Shown: positions 41,399 through 50,262 of the stretch, in pieces
How the letters are laid out: every line of letters starts with the position of its first letter
How positions within the stretch are numbered: the first letter of the stretch is position 1
Source: Oscillospiraceae bacterium
GTDB taxonomy: Bacteria; Bacillota; Clostridia; Oscillospirales; Oscillospiraceae
Direction of reading: 5' to 3'
Length of the DNA: 64,000 nt
Assembly (NCBI GenBank): GCA_020025515.1
Contig: JAHHRZ010000010.1
Coordinates: 1 to 64,000, forward strand
Position numbers and translations under genes: made by a program
The notes under the pieces: model-generated
The model's database searches: none
Seen by the model: the letters and a program-made list of their open reading frames with translations, nothing else
What the model was told of the DNA's origin: nothing

Positions 41399-42433
41399 AT
41401 GAAGATTGCTTTTTTTGATGCGAAGCCCTATGATATTCCCGGCTTTGACAGCTATTCAGCGGGTACGGATATTGAAATCAAGTACTTTGAGACAAAGCTG
41501 AATGAAGATACGGTTTCTTTGGCCTCTGGATTTGACGGCGTCTGCGTGTTTGTCAACGACACCGTAAACGAGGCAGTGGTCAATCAGTTATATGAAATGG
41601 GTGTCAAGGTCATTGCCCTGCGCTGTGCGGGCTTTAACAATGTGGACACCCGTGCATGCTTTGGCAAAATTCATGTGTTCCGTGTGCCGGCATACTCCCC
41701 CTATGCGGTTGCGGAGCACGCCATGGCACTTTTGCTCACGGTGAACCGCAAGACCCATAAGGCCTACAGCCGTACCCGTGAGTTTAACTTCAGCCTGTCC
41801 GGTCTGTCCGGCTTCGACCTCCACGGAAAGACCGTGGGCGTGGTGGGCACAGGCAAAATCGGCAGAATCTTCGCCGATATCTGCCGGGGATTCGGCATGA
41901 AGATCCTGGCATATGACAAATTCCCCAACCCCAACGCGGGACTGGACTATGTGGAGCTGAGCGAGCTGTTCGCCAAGTCCGACATTATCTCCATGCACTG
42001 CCCCCTGACCGATGAAACCCATCACATCATTGATGATGCAGCCATTGAGGCTATGAAGCCCGGTGTGGTTCTGCTGAACACCTCCAGAGGCGCTCTGGTG
42101 GATACGGAGGCGCTGATTCAGGGCATCAAATCCGGCAAGATCCGGGCAGCCTGTCTGGATGTATATGAGGAAGAGGGGGACCTGTTCTATGAGGACTACT
42201 CCGGCGATGTGGTGCAGGACGACAAGCTGGTTCGCCTGATTTCCATGCCCAATGTGATCGTCACCTCCCATCAGGCATTCCTGACGGAGGAGGCCCTCAA
42301 TAACATTGCCGAAACCACCATGGACAATCTGGTAAAGTTCTTTGAGGGTGTCCCCAACCCCGACCGGGAAGTTTGCTATCATTGCAGCCGAAAAAACGAC
42401 TGCCAGAAGGAACGTCACAAGAAGTGCTTCTAA
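41399..42433 (+). CDS. ldhA: D-lactate dehydrogenase-type 2-hydroxyacid dehydrogenase
   Basis: A 344-residue NAD-dependent D-2-hydroxyacid dehydrogenase. VGVVGTGKIGRIFADIC is the Rossmann motif; CAGFNNVD carries substrate contacts, the catalytic Arg lies in LLNTSRGALVD, Glu in CLDVYEEEGDLFYED and His in VTSHQAFLTEE. The EEE-DLF(Y/F)ED insertion is typical of D-lactate dehydrogenases. Likely reaction: pyruvate + NADH to D-lactate for redox balance. Unusual C-terminal tail: CYHCSRKNDCQKERHKKCF, four Cys in 19 residues. AAGGAAG precedes ATG 41399. Confidence 0.9.
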   Translation: MKIAFFDAKPYDIPGFDSYSAGTDIEIKYFETKLNEDTVSLASGFDGVCVFVNDTVNEAVVNQLYEMGVKVIALRCAGFNNVDTRACFGKIHVFRVPAYSPYAVAEHAMALLLTVNRKTHKAYSRTREFNFSLSGLSGFDLHGKTVGVVGTGKIGRIFADICRGFGMKILAYDKFPNPNAGLDYVELSELFAKSDIISMHCPLTDETHHIIDDAAIEAMKPGVVLLNTSRGALVDTEALIQGIKSGKIRAACLDVYEEEGDLFYEDYSGDVVQDDKLVRLISMPNVIVTSHQAFLTEEALNNIAETTMDNLVKFFEGVPNPDREVCYHCSRKNDCQKERHKKCF

Positions 42434-42440
42434 ACATAGA

Positions 42441-42486
42441 AAACAGGCGGTACCTGGTCTTTGAAGCCGGATACCGCCTGCTGTTT
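42441..42486 (+). terminator. Terminator between ldhA and NuoE-like gene
   Basis: CAGGCGGTA/TACCGCCTG (42444-42452, 42472-42480), extended by AAA/TTT on the flanks; probably used from both sides. Confidence 0.7.
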
Positions 42487-42508
42487 GTACGGCCATACGG
42501 GGACAGAC

Positions 42509-42943
42509 TCAAATCTCCTCCACCAGACGCCGGATCAAGGCCTCATCGGCCTGATGATAGACCTGACCGTTCCATTTGATGTTGGGGCCTTTTCCGCACA
42601 TGCGCATACATCCCGTGAATTTCACGGTGAAGTCCTTTGGGGCTGCGCCATAGGTGCGCTCTACAAAGGCAGCCAGCGCCTTTCGCTTGCTGCAATTTGG
42701 GCCGGCGCAAAGCTCCAGACAGTGGCTGTTTTCCAGCCGCAGCCGGGGAAACCGGCGAATCACGGCGCTGAGATAGTTTTCTTTCACTCCATAGGCCGAC
42801 GCAATCCGGGACAGGGTCCACTGGGGAATGGAGCCGCCCAACTCAGTCTGAATCTCCTGCAAAAGACCGACAAGGGCAATCTGATCCCCGGGAGCCCCCT
42901 GACTTTTATAGTGGGCCAGAGCCTCTTCCAAATTCCATGCCAT
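42509..42943 (-). CDS. Stand-alone NuoE-like [2Fe-2S] protein
   Basis: A 144-residue thioredoxin-like ferredoxin of the 24-kDa NADH dehydrogenase subunit family. An N-terminal helical part (LLQEIQTELGGSIPQWTL) precedes the cluster ligands Cys79, Cys84, Cys112 and Cys116 (C-AGPN-C and GC-MRM-C-G). In hydrogenases and NADH dehydrogenases it is encoded with NuoF-type subunits; none is nearby, so the partner is unknown. ATG 42943 has GGAGG 8 bases upstream. Confidence 0.88.
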   Translation of the reverse strand: MAWNLEEALAHYKSQGAPGDQIALVGLLQEIQTELGGSIPQWTLSRIASAYGVKENYLSAVIRRFPRLRLENSHCLELCAGPNCSKRKALAAFVERTYGAAPKDFTVKFTGCMRMCGKGPNIKWNGQVYHQADEALIRRLVEEI

Positions 42944-43140
42944 AAACATGCCCTCCGATTTTGAATATTCCTTTACTGCTACTATAGCAGAGCCGGGCCG
43001 TGGATGCAAGGGATTTCTGAGGGGCTTGCCTTCCGACTTTTTCTATTATGGATTCAAAGCATTGTTGTAATTCCACGTTTTCTGTGGTAAAATCCGGAAA
43101 AGAACAAGGAAACAGTCCGATGGAAAGGGAGCAGAAGAAC

Positions 43141-44757
43141 ATGGAAACGAAGGTATTTCAGATTTCCTCTTTGGAAAAGGTCCGTTCTTTTGAGGATGTT
43201 AAAAATGAGGTCACCAAGGTCAGGCTCTTGGGGGGAGAACGGTTTTCCTACCAGCTGATTGTGCAGTCACAGCAGACGGCCTGCTGTGAGGTGCATCTTC
43301 GGTGGCCCTTTGAATCGGAGATCTATCTTCAGCGGGATGTGGTCATGGATTTTCCCCAAAACCCCTGGGTGCATGACGAGGATTATCTGGCGAAAGAACC
43401 GGGACTCATGCCGGATCTGCTGGTGCCCATGGAGCAGCAGGGAAACCGCCAGCTCCTGCGGCCGGGCCTGAACCGCTTCTGGGTGGAGCTTCGGGTGCCG
43501 GAGGGGACACAGCCGGGAGATTACCGGGCAGAAGTTACCTTTGCCCAGGGGACGGACCTGCTGGCCCAGTCCTATTTGCAGGTTCAGATATTGCCCCAGT
43601 CACTGCCGGAAAATCAGCTGCTGTTTACCCAGTGGTTTCATGTGGACTGTATCGCCACGGTCTGCCAGGTGGAAATCTATTCCGAAGCGCATTGGCGGTG
43701 GATTCGGCGATATATGGAATTGGCAGCGGATCTGGGCATCAATACCATTTTGACGCCGGTGATTACCCCGCCTTTGGATACGGCGGTGGGAACCTGCCGC
43801 CCCAACACCCAGTTGGTGAAGATCCACAGGCAGGGAACAGAGTATGTGTTTGACTTTGGCCTGCTTCGCCGCTGGATTGGATTGTGCCGGGAGTGCGGCA
43901 TCACCCACTTAGAGATCAGCCACCTGTTTTCCCAGTGGGGAGCGGAATACAGCCCCAATATCTATGACGATGAGGGCCGGATTTTCGGATGGGAAACCCA
44001 GGCGGATGACCCGGAATACCTCCGATTTTTGCAGGTGTTTCTGCCCCGGCTGGTGGAGGTTCTGCGGCAGGAGGGGATGGAGGAGCGCACCTTCTTCCAT
44101 ATTTCCGACGAGCCGGGAGAGTCCCAGCTGGAGGCCTATGCCAGAGCAAAGGCACTGGTGCAGCCCCTTTTGGGAAAATGCCGGATCATGGATGCACTGT
44201 CCCATTATGACTTCTATGCCAACGGTCTGGTGGAGACGCCGGTCTGCGCCACGGATGCCATAGAGCCCTTTCTGCAAAACGGGGCAAAGAACCTCTGGGC
44301 CTACTATTGCTGTGCCCAGGGGGAGAAGGTGGGCAATCGATTTTTGAGTATGCCGTCCTATCGCAACCGGATTCTGGGCTTGCAGCTGTATAAATTCCAA
44401 ATTCAGGGATTTTTGCATTGGGGCTTTAACTACTATTACAGCCAGCTTTCCCGGTATCCCATTGACCCTGCCATTACCACCTCCGCAGATGGGGCCTTTC
44501 CGTCGGGAGATCCGTTTTCTGTCTACCCCGGATTGGAGGCCCCACGGCCCTCCATGCGTGCCAAGGTGTTTTATGAGGCCATGCAGGACATTCGTTTGTG
44601 CCGACTGCTGGAACAGCGCATAGGCCGAACGCAGGTGACAGCGCTGATCGATGAGGCGGCAGGAATGGAGCTGACCTTCTCCCAATATCCCAGAGACAGC
44701 AGCTTTGTCCCCGGACTCATTGCGAACATGAAGGAAATGCTTCAGAATCTCACATAA
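43141..44757 (+). CDS. DUF4091 glycosidase-like protein
   Basis: About 538 residues. An N-terminal beta-sandwich with VKLR-like substrate-contact strands (about 1-170) is followed by a TIM-barrel-like DUF4091/GH123-type region: LGINTILTPVITPP, CGITHLEISHLFSQWG, FFHISDEPGESQ and GFLHWGFNYYYSQ. In this group the acid in HISDEP is thought to be catalytic. No signal peptide is seen, so it may act inside the cell on imported glycans. Start uncertain: ATG 43141 (GGGAG upstream) or ATG 43120. Confidence 0.85.
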   Translation: METKVFQISSLEKVRSFEDVKNEVTKVRLLGGERFSYQLIVQSQQTACCEVHLRWPFESEIYLQRDVVMDFPQNPWVHDEDYLAKEPGLMPDLLVPMEQQGNRQLLRPGLNRFWVELRVPEGTQPGDYRAEVTFAQGTDLLAQSYLQVQILPQSLPENQLLFTQWFHVDCIATVCQVEIYSEAHWRWIRRYMELAADLGINTILTPVITPPLDTAVGTCRPNTQLVKIHRQGTEYVFDFGLLRRWIGLCRECGITHLEISHLFSQWGAEYSPNIYDDEGRIFGWETQADDPEYLRFLQVFLPRLVEVLRQEGMEERTFFHISDEPGESQLEAYARAKALVQPLLGKCRIMDALSHYDFYANGLVETPVCATDAIEPFLQNGAKNLWAYYCCAQGEKVGNRFLSMPSYRNRILGLQLYKFQIQGFLHWGFNYYYSQLSRYPIDPAITTSADGAFPSGDPFSVYPGLEAPRPSMRAKVFYEAMQDIRLCRLLEQRIGRTQVTALIDEAAGMELTFSQYPRDSSFVPGLIANMKEMLQNLT

Positions 44758-44763
44758 CAAAAC

Positions 44764-44845
44764 AAACCAGGCTGACCTGCATGATACAGGCCAGCCTGGT
44801 TCGCTGTGGGGTGGATGAATGGGGGCGGATCTGAGATCCGGCCCC
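44764..44845. terminator. Two hairpins between convergent genes
   Basis: AACCAGGCTG/CCAGCCTGGTT (44764-44803) and GGGGGCGGATC/GATCCGGCCCCC (44820-44845). Neither has a long T run, but both lie exactly between the converging DUF4091 and adh genes. Confidence 0.55.
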
Positions 44846-44867
44846 CAAAACAGGAGCATGGTAATTC

Positions 44868-46085
44868 TTAGAAATCAACCTCAGTGTCGTAGTAGCAGCA
44901 CTTCAGGAGCTTTTCCATCTCCTCCTGGCTGGGCTGACGGGGGTTGGAGCCGGTGCAGGCATCGGCGATGGCGTTCTTTGCGATCTCGGGCAGACGCTCC
45001 AGGAACACCTTCTCAGATACGAAGCCCTGCTCCGTGGGATAGCTGTCAGCACCATAGTGCTGGATGCACTGGGGGATGTTCAGCTCATCGTTCATCTTGC
45101 GCAGGTGCGCAATCAGGAGGCTGATCTTTTCCTGAACGCTCTCGCCGCCCAGGCCCATGTAGTCCGCAATCTCGGCGTAGCGGGCAGCAGCGGTCTCGTT
45201 CTTGGCGTTGTAGGCGATGACCTTGGGCAGGTACATGGCATTGGCAGCGCCGTGGATGATGTGGGCACCCTGATCCTCAAAGACGGCACCGGTCTTGTGG
45301 GCCATGGAATGGACAATACCCAGCAGTGCGTTGGAGAATGCCATGCCGGCCAGGCACTGGGCATTGTGCATGCTGTCGCGCTTCTCCATGTCGCCGTTGT
45401 AGGAGGGAATCAGATCCTTCTGGATCATCTTGATAGCGAAAATAGCCAGAGGATCGGTATAGTCGCAGTTGGCAGTGGACACATAGGCCTCAATGGCGTG
45501 GGTCATGGCGTCCATGCCGGTGTGAGCCACCAGCTTCTTGGGCATGGTCTCTGCCAGATCGGGGTCCACGATGGCCACATCGGGAGTGATCTCAAAGTCA
45601 GCCAGGGGATACTTGATGCCCTTCTTATAGTCGGTGATGACGGAGAAGGCAGTGACCTCGGTGGCAGTGCCGGAGGTGGAGGGGATGGCGCAGAAGTGCG
45701 CCTTCTTGCGCAACTTGGGCAGGCCGAAGACCTTGATCATGTCCTCAAAGGTGATCTCGGGGTATTCGTACTTGATCCACATGGCCTTGGCAGCATCGAT
45801 GGGGGAGCCGCCGCCCATTGCAACGATCCAGTCGGGCTGGAACTTCAGCATTTCCTCGGCACCGCGCATAACGGTATCCACGGAAGGATCGGGCTCGATT
45901 CCGTCAAAAATCTGCACTTCCATGCCGGCTTCTTTCAAATACGCAACGGCTCTGTCCAGAAAGCCGAACTTTCTCATCGAGCTGCCGCCCACACAAACCA
46001 TGGCACGCTTGCCTTCAAATGTTTTCAGGGTCTCCAAAGTTCCTTTCCCGTGGTACAGGTCTCTGGGTAAAGTAAACCTAGCCAT
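44868..46085 (-). CDS. Iron-containing alcohol dehydrogenase
   Basis: A 405-residue group III alcohol dehydrogenase. VAMGGGSPIDAAKAMWI is the nucleotide loop, TGMDAMTHAIEAYVS and HSMAHKTGAVF supply the iron-binding His residues, with GAANAMYLPKVI in between. Subtype is likely butanol/1,3-propanediol-type but not resolved. ATG 46085 has GGAGG eight bases upstream. It is the only gene downstream of a cobalamin riboswitch with its own terminator, an uncommon link. Confidence 0.92.
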   Translation of the reverse strand: MARFTLPRDLYHGKGTLETLKTFEGKRAMVCVGGSSMRKFGFLDRAVAYLKEAGMEVQIFDGIEPDPSVDTVMRGAEEMLKFQPDWIVAMGGGSPIDAAKAMWIKYEYPEITFEDMIKVFGLPKLRKKAHFCAIPSTSGTATEVTAFSVITDYKKGIKYPLADFEITPDVAIVDPDLAETMPKKLVAHTGMDAMTHAIEAYVSTANCDYTDPLAIFAIKMIQKDLIPSYNGDMEKRDSMHNAQCLAGMAFSNALLGIVHSMAHKTGAVFEDQGAHIIHGAANAMYLPKVIAYNAKNETAAARYAEIADYMGLGGESVQEKISLLIAHLRKMNDELNIPQCIQHYGADSYPTEQGFVSEKVFLERLPEIAKNAIADACTGSNPRQPSQEEMEKLLKCCYYDTEVDF

Positions 46086-46183
46086 AATGACATCCTCCAT
46101 TATTCAAATTGGATTTTGGTATGGATAATCGCATTGGGCGATTATTTCCTGTCAAATGAAACGGCCTGTGGTGTGGTACACCG

Positions 46184-46214
46184 AAAAAAAGGCAGCAGCC
46201 ATGATGACTGCTGC
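46184..46214 (-). terminator. Expression-platform terminator of the B12 leader
   Basis: GCAGCAG/CTGCTGC (46208-46214 and 46192-46198) followed on the minus strand by CC and T7 (46190-46184); about 50 nt after the aptamer and 99 bp before adh. Confidence 0.85.
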
Positions 46215-46264
46215 GAACGATTTTACACAACACAAGAAAGCAGGGCATGACTCTGCTTCAATCA

Positions 46265-46452
46265 CACTTGCAGTTCTTCTGGCTTGTGTCTCAGACGAAA
46301 TTCTGCTCTGCCTTCTCGGGGTTCCCCAATGACCAGCTTCCGCTGACGAACAGACTTCTCGACACTCACAGCACCGTTTCCGTGCGGGGACTTTGACCCC
46401 ATTCTCTTTTGAGACTGCACAGCCGACCTGCGCACCATGCAATCACAAGTGC
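46265..46452 (-). ncRNA. Cobalamin riboswitch upstream of adh
   Basis: The minus strand carries a 188-nt aptamer. The P1 arms GCACTTG (46452-46446) and CAAGTG (46270-46265) enclose it. AATGGGGTCAAAGTCCCCGC followed by ACGG and TGCTGTGA is the conserved central core, and AAGCCAGAAGAACTGC (46285-46270) is the B12 box near the 3' end, with an A where the consensus has C (AGACCTGC). Genes behind such elements are switched off by adenosyl- or methylcobalamin. Here a terminator follows and the only downstream gene is an iron alcohol dehydrogenase. Confidence 0.85.
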
Positions 46453-46475
46453 TTTTATTCGATTCATTTATATCG

Positions 46476-46504
46476 ATTATAATTCTCCTGTCGAAAAAAG
46501 TCAA
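46476..46504 (-). promoter_or_regulatory. Promoter of the B12 leader
   Basis: Minus strand TTGACT (46504-46499), 17-bp spacer, TATAAT (46481-46476). Start near 46469, giving a leader of about 384 nt. Confidence 0.88.
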
Positions 46505-46535
46505 GTCTTGATTTGTAAAAATTTTGTATCCTATT

Positions 46536-46577
46536 AAAAACAGGCTGCCTGCCCCATGGAACGGGCAAGACAGCCTG
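46536..46577 (-). terminator. Terminator of the ECF S-component gene
   Basis: CAGGCTG/CAGCCTG stem with inner TGCCC/GGGCA pairing (46541-46577) and T5 on the minus strand. Confidence 0.85.
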
Positions 46578-46592
46578 AATATTACAGAAAGA

Positions 46593-47402
46593 TCACTGGA
46601 TTTTTTGCAGAAGCCCCGCCCGCTTCAGCGCAGGGCGAAGGGCCAGATAAAAGACAGAGGCGCAGATCACAGCGATAACGGCGTTGACAAAGGTAGTGAC
46701 AGCACCCATCTTTGCCCAGATTTTGGCGGCCTCCTGAGGAACCCCAAGGACATAGGTTTTATAGAAGTAGCCCACCACGGGGTCCGCAACCACATTGAAG
46801 GCCATACCTGCCACGCAGGAAACCACAGTGCCGATGGTGAGGCGCTTGTAGTTGGATTCCTTGTCCAGATGGAAACAGCGGTTGGCTACCAGACCCACAA
46901 TCAGGCCGATGCACAGCTTCAGCACAAAGGTCTTGGGGGCGCTGGTGACATAAGCGGTGGTGAGGTCGGCAATGGTCATACCCACGGCACCGGCCATACC
47001 GCCCCAGAAACCGCCAATAAGCAGGGCGGCCAGAACGCAGAACACATTGCCCAGATGGAAGGCGGTTTTTTCGGCTCCCACGGGAATGTCAATCTTGAAG
47101 AAGGTAAAGCCGATGTAGCAAAGAGCGGCAAAGAGGGAGGCCATGGCCAGGGTGTGGACATTGGTTTTCTTCTTCTCCAGGCTGCCGGACTTCATGCGCA
47201 CCAGACCGGCGACAATCAGAATCACGCCCGCAACGGTGCCGATGAGGCTCAGGGAATAGGCCATTTTTTGGGAGTCGGCTGCGTTTTCTGCCTGTGCGGC
47301 CGGGGCGGTGGAAATAGAGCCGAAGAGCCCAAGGGCCAGAATGAGAATGCCCAGGACTGCAAGGATGATTGCATTAGTGCGCTGGTTGGGTGCGGATTTC
47401 AT
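46593..47402 (-). CDS. ECF transporter S component, substrate unknown
   Basis: A 269-residue membrane protein. Residues 1-75 add two extra hydrophobic segments and an Ala-rich loop; the remaining part is a six-helix S component of the ECF-type family (PF07155-like): VHTLAMASLFAALCYIGFT, HLGNVFCVLAALLIGGFWGG, ADLTTAYVTSAPKTFVLK. It would bind a vitamin or similar micronutrient and use a shared EcfAAT module encoded elsewhere. It is next to a cobalamin-controlled gene, but has its own promoter region and is cut off by a terminator, so linkage to B12 is not shown. Confidence 0.82.
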   Translation of the reverse strand: MKSAPNQRTNAIILAVLGILILALGLFGSISTAPAAQAENAADSQKMAYSLSLIGTVAGVILIVAGLVRMKSGSLEKKKTNVHTLAMASLFAALCYIGFTFFKIDIPVGAEKTAFHLGNVFCVLAALLIGGFWGGMAGAVGMTIADLTTAYVTSAPKTFVLKLCIGLIVGLVANRCFHLDKESNYKRLTIGTVVSCVAGMAFNVVADPVVGYFYKTYVLGVPQEAAKIWAKMGAVTTFVNAVIAVICASVFYLALRPALKRAGLLQKIQ

Positions 47403-47545
47403 GTGAATCCCTCCTATGTTTTATAGCTCCATTATATACCGAACTGGCCATAAAAATAGTACCAAATAGCTTCTGAATCATAAGGCCAGATTCCGCACAT
47501 AAAAGGGAACACCCCGGAGATTCTGAAAGCAGCGGTAAATTCCAG

Positions 47546-47574
47546 TTGCAAAATTTCCCGGGAACAGATACAAT
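47546..47574 (+). promoter_or_regulatory. Promoter of the radical-SAM pair
   Basis: TTGCAA (47546-47551), 17-bp spacer, TACAAT (47569-47574), 32 bp before the ATG. Confidence 0.75.
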
Positions 47575-47605
47575 AGAAGGGTTGATCGAAAGAGAGGAAT
47601 TATCT

Positions 47606-49441
47606 ATGACTGAGTTGCTGCAAAGGATTCTCCCCACGGTCCAGAAGCCTGCCCGATATACGGGAGGCGAATACAATCAGGTGGTCAAGCCCCTGAGCGA
47701 AGTGGACACACGGGTGGCCTTTTGTTTTCCCGATACCTACGAATTGGGCATGTCCAATCTGGGGATGCGGATTTTATATGGTGTAATGAATGAAATGCCC
47801 GGCGTCTGGTGCGAGCGGGTGTTTGCCCCCTGGGGGGATATGGAGGAGGCCATGAAGACCCATGACCTGCCTCTGTGGGCCTTGGAAAGTCAGGAGCCCA
47901 TCAAGAAGTTTGATATGATCGCCTTTACCATCGGCTATGAAATGAGCTATTCCAATGTGGTCAATATGCTGCGTCTGGCCCAGATCCCCATTCACTGCCA
48001 GGAGCGGCAGGGGCTGGAAAACATGGTCTTTGCAGGGGGCGTGTGTGCCTTTAACCCGGAGCCACTGGTGGACTTCGTGGACTTTTTCTCCCTGGGTGAG
48101 GGAGAGGAAAGCACCGTTGAGATCGTAAGCCTCTATCAGAGGGCAAAAAAGGAAGGCTGGAGCAAGGAGGCGTTTCTGGAAAATGTGGCTAAGATTCCGG
48201 GGGTCTATGTCCCTTCCTTCTACAGCCACAGCTATCACAGTGACGGCACCCTGGGTGCCATTACCCCCAGAGAAGGGGTTTCTCCCGTGGTGACCAAGCG
48301 GATTGTTGAGGACCTGGATCATGCCTATTTCCCGGTAAAAACCATTGTCCCCACCACGGAAATTGTCCACGACAGAACCAATCTGGAGCTGTTCCGTGGC
48401 TGCATCCGTGGCTGCCGGTTCTGTCAGGCCGGTTTTTCCTGCCGCCCCGTGCGAAAGAAAAGCCCGGAGGTCCTCTATCGGCAGTCCGTTGCGGGACTTG
48501 AGGATTCCGGCAACCACGAGCTGACCCTGGCCAGCCTCTCCACCTCCGATTATAAGGGCCTCAAAGAGCTGACAGACCGGCTGATTCCCTATTGTCTGGG
48601 GGAGAAGGTGAATCTGTCCGTGCCGTCTCTTCGCGCGGACAACTTCTCTCAGGAGCTGATGCACAAGCTGCAAACCATCAAAAAGAGCGGCCTCACCTTT
48701 GCGCCGGAGGCCGGTACCCAGCGGCTGAGGGATGTCATCAATAAAAATCTGACAGAAGAGGAAATCCTGGACACCTGCGCCCGGGCATTTTCCGGCGGAT
48801 GGAGCAATGTAAAGCTGTATTTTATGCTGGGCCTGCCCACGGAAACCGACGAGGATGTTCTGGGCATTGCGGAGCTGGTGTATAAAGTGGTAAAAACCTG
48901 GCACGCCCACGCCACCAACAAAAAGCGGGGCCTCCGGGTCCATGTGGCCACGGCCTTCTTTGTGCCCAAGCCCCACACCCCCTTCCAGTGGGAAAAGCAG
49001 ATCACCCCGGAGGAGTATCTGCGCCGGACCCGCCTGCTGAAGGATGCCATGCGCAATAAATCCGTGGAATACAACTGGCATGCTCCGGATCTTTCCAGAC
49101 TGGAAGCCGCACTGGCCAGAGGTGACCGCCGTCTGGGCAAGGTCATCCAGTGGGCCGTGGAGCACGGGGCCCATCTGGACGGCTGGGACGAGTATTTTCA
49201 GTACGACACCTGGATCAAAGCCTTTGAAGCCTGCGGCATAGATCCCGACTTCTACACCACCCGGGGATATGAGGAAGATGAAGTCCTGCCCTGGGATACC
49301 ATTTCCGTGGGGGTCAACCGCTCCTTCCTCCTGCGAGAACGCCACCGTGCCTTGGAAGGAAAGGTGACCAAAGACTGCCGCCAGGGATGCAGCGGATGCG
49401 GTGCGGACAAGCTTTTGCAGGAGGTGAAGTGCGATGCCTAG
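47606..49441 (+). CDS. TIGR03960-family B12-binding radical SAM protein
   Basis: A 611-residue protein. The N-terminal Rossmann-like half (FCFPDTYELGMSNLGMRILY) resembles a B12-binding fold; the radical SAM motif is LFRGCIRGCRFCQAGF (C-x3-C-x2-C). The C-terminus ends with a Cys-rich CRQGCSGCGAD. The family is always paired with DUF2344, as here, with an 8-bp overlap. Proposed roles are in RNA or ribosome-related modification; substrate unproven. ATG 47606 follows GAGAGGAA; the earlier open frame overlaps the promoter. Confidence 0.93.
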   Translation: MTELLQRILPTVQKPARYTGGEYNQVVKPLSEVDTRVAFCFPDTYELGMSNLGMRILYGVMNEMPGVWCERVFAPWGDMEEAMKTHDLPLWALESQEPIKKFDMIAFTIGYEMSYSNVVNMLRLAQIPIHCQERQGLENMVFAGGVCAFNPEPLVDFVDFFSLGEGEESTVEIVSLYQRAKKEGWSKEAFLENVAKIPGVYVPSFYSHSYHSDGTLGAITPREGVSPVVTKRIVEDLDHAYFPVKTIVPTTEIVHDRTNLELFRGCIRGCRFCQAGFSCRPVRKKSPEVLYRQSVAGLEDSGNHELTLASLSTSDYKGLKELTDRLIPYCLGEKVNLSVPSLRADNFSQELMHKLQTIKKSGLTFAPEAGTQRLRDVINKNLTEEEILDTCARAFSGGWSNVKLYFMLGLPTETDEDVLGIAELVYKVVKTWHAHATNKKRGLRVHVATAFFVPKPHTPFQWEKQITPEEYLRRTRLLKDAMRNKSVEYNWHAPDLSRLEAALARGDRRLGKVIQWAVEHGAHLDGWDEYFQYDTWIKAFEACGIDPDFYTTRGYEEDEVLPWDTISVGVNRSFLLRERHRALEGKVTKDCRQGCSGCGADKLLQEVKCDA

Positions 49442-50102
49442 ACTTCTGTTTGAAAAGACGGGAAATGCGGTCTGGATCTCTCACCTGGATCTGATGCGGG
49501 TGTTTCAGCGTGCCTTCCGCCGGGCCGGAATCCATATCTGGCACAGTCAGGGCTTTTCCCCCAGAGCCCATGTGTCCATTGCCCTGCCCTTGTCCGTTGG
49601 CACGGAGAGTGTCTGTGAAATTCTGGAATTTGAACTGGCAGATGGCTTTTCCATGGAACCGGAGGAGATCCTGCGGCGTGTGAACGAGACGCTTCCCGCA
49701 GGGGTCCGGGTCACTGCCATCTGGGAAAACGGGCGGAAGCTGAAAGAGCTGACCCATCTGGATGCGGATTTGACTCTGGAATACGACAGAGGTGTCCCCC
49801 AGGGGGCAGGAGAAGAGATCACCGCCTTCTTCACCGGGGGCCAGCCCATTCCAGTTCCCAAGAAATCCAAATCCGGCAAGATGACCGATCTGGATATCGC
49901 CCCCATGGTGCTGAAATGCGCCGCAGAGCAGACGGATCCCCAGACGCTGGTTCTCCATGTCCGGGTCTGCGCCCAAAACCCCTCTCTCAACCCCATGCTC
50001 CTTGGGGAAGCACTGCGGCTCCATGCCCCCCATCTGGCCCCGGACTTCTGCAAAGCCCGCCGCCTGGATGTGCTGGACCAGGAGGGAAACTCCTTCCGAT
50101 AA
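49434..50102 (+). CDS. DUF2344 (TIGR03936) radical-SAM partner
   Basis: A 222-residue protein opening RLLFEKTGNAVWISHLDLMR, with GFSPRAHVSIALPLSVG following, both typical of TIGR03936/DUF2344. It is often fused to the preceding radical SAM enzyme in other bacteria and here overlaps it by 8 bp, so the two should form one complex. Function unknown. Confidence 0.93.
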   Translation: MPRLLFEKTGNAVWISHLDLMRVFQRAFRRAGIHIWHSQGFSPRAHVSIALPLSVGTESVCEILEFELADGFSMEPEEILRRVNETLPAGVRVTAIWENGRKLKELTHLDADLTLEYDRGVPQGAGEEITAFFTGGQPIPVPKKSKSGKMTDLDIAPMVLKCAAEQTDPQTLVLHVRVCAQNPSLNPMLLGEALRLHAPHLAPDFCKARRLDVLDQEGNSFR

Positions 50103-50126
50103 AATCTTTGAATATAATTGTATCAA

Positions 50127-50162
50127 ATATGGCACAGTCCCGTCTTGGGACTGTGCCATATT
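50127..50162 (+). terminator. Terminator of the radical-SAM pair
   Basis: 15-bp perfect stem ATATGGCACAGTCCC with its complement and a 5-nt loop, then TTTT. Confidence 0.9.
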
Positions 50163-50262
50163 TTGGTGGATCAACAGTTGGATTTCCCCTATTATGCGCA
50201 ACATAGAAAAGCAGGAATTGAGAGAAAACCACCGAAAGGAGATGATTTAAGAATTGAGTGGC

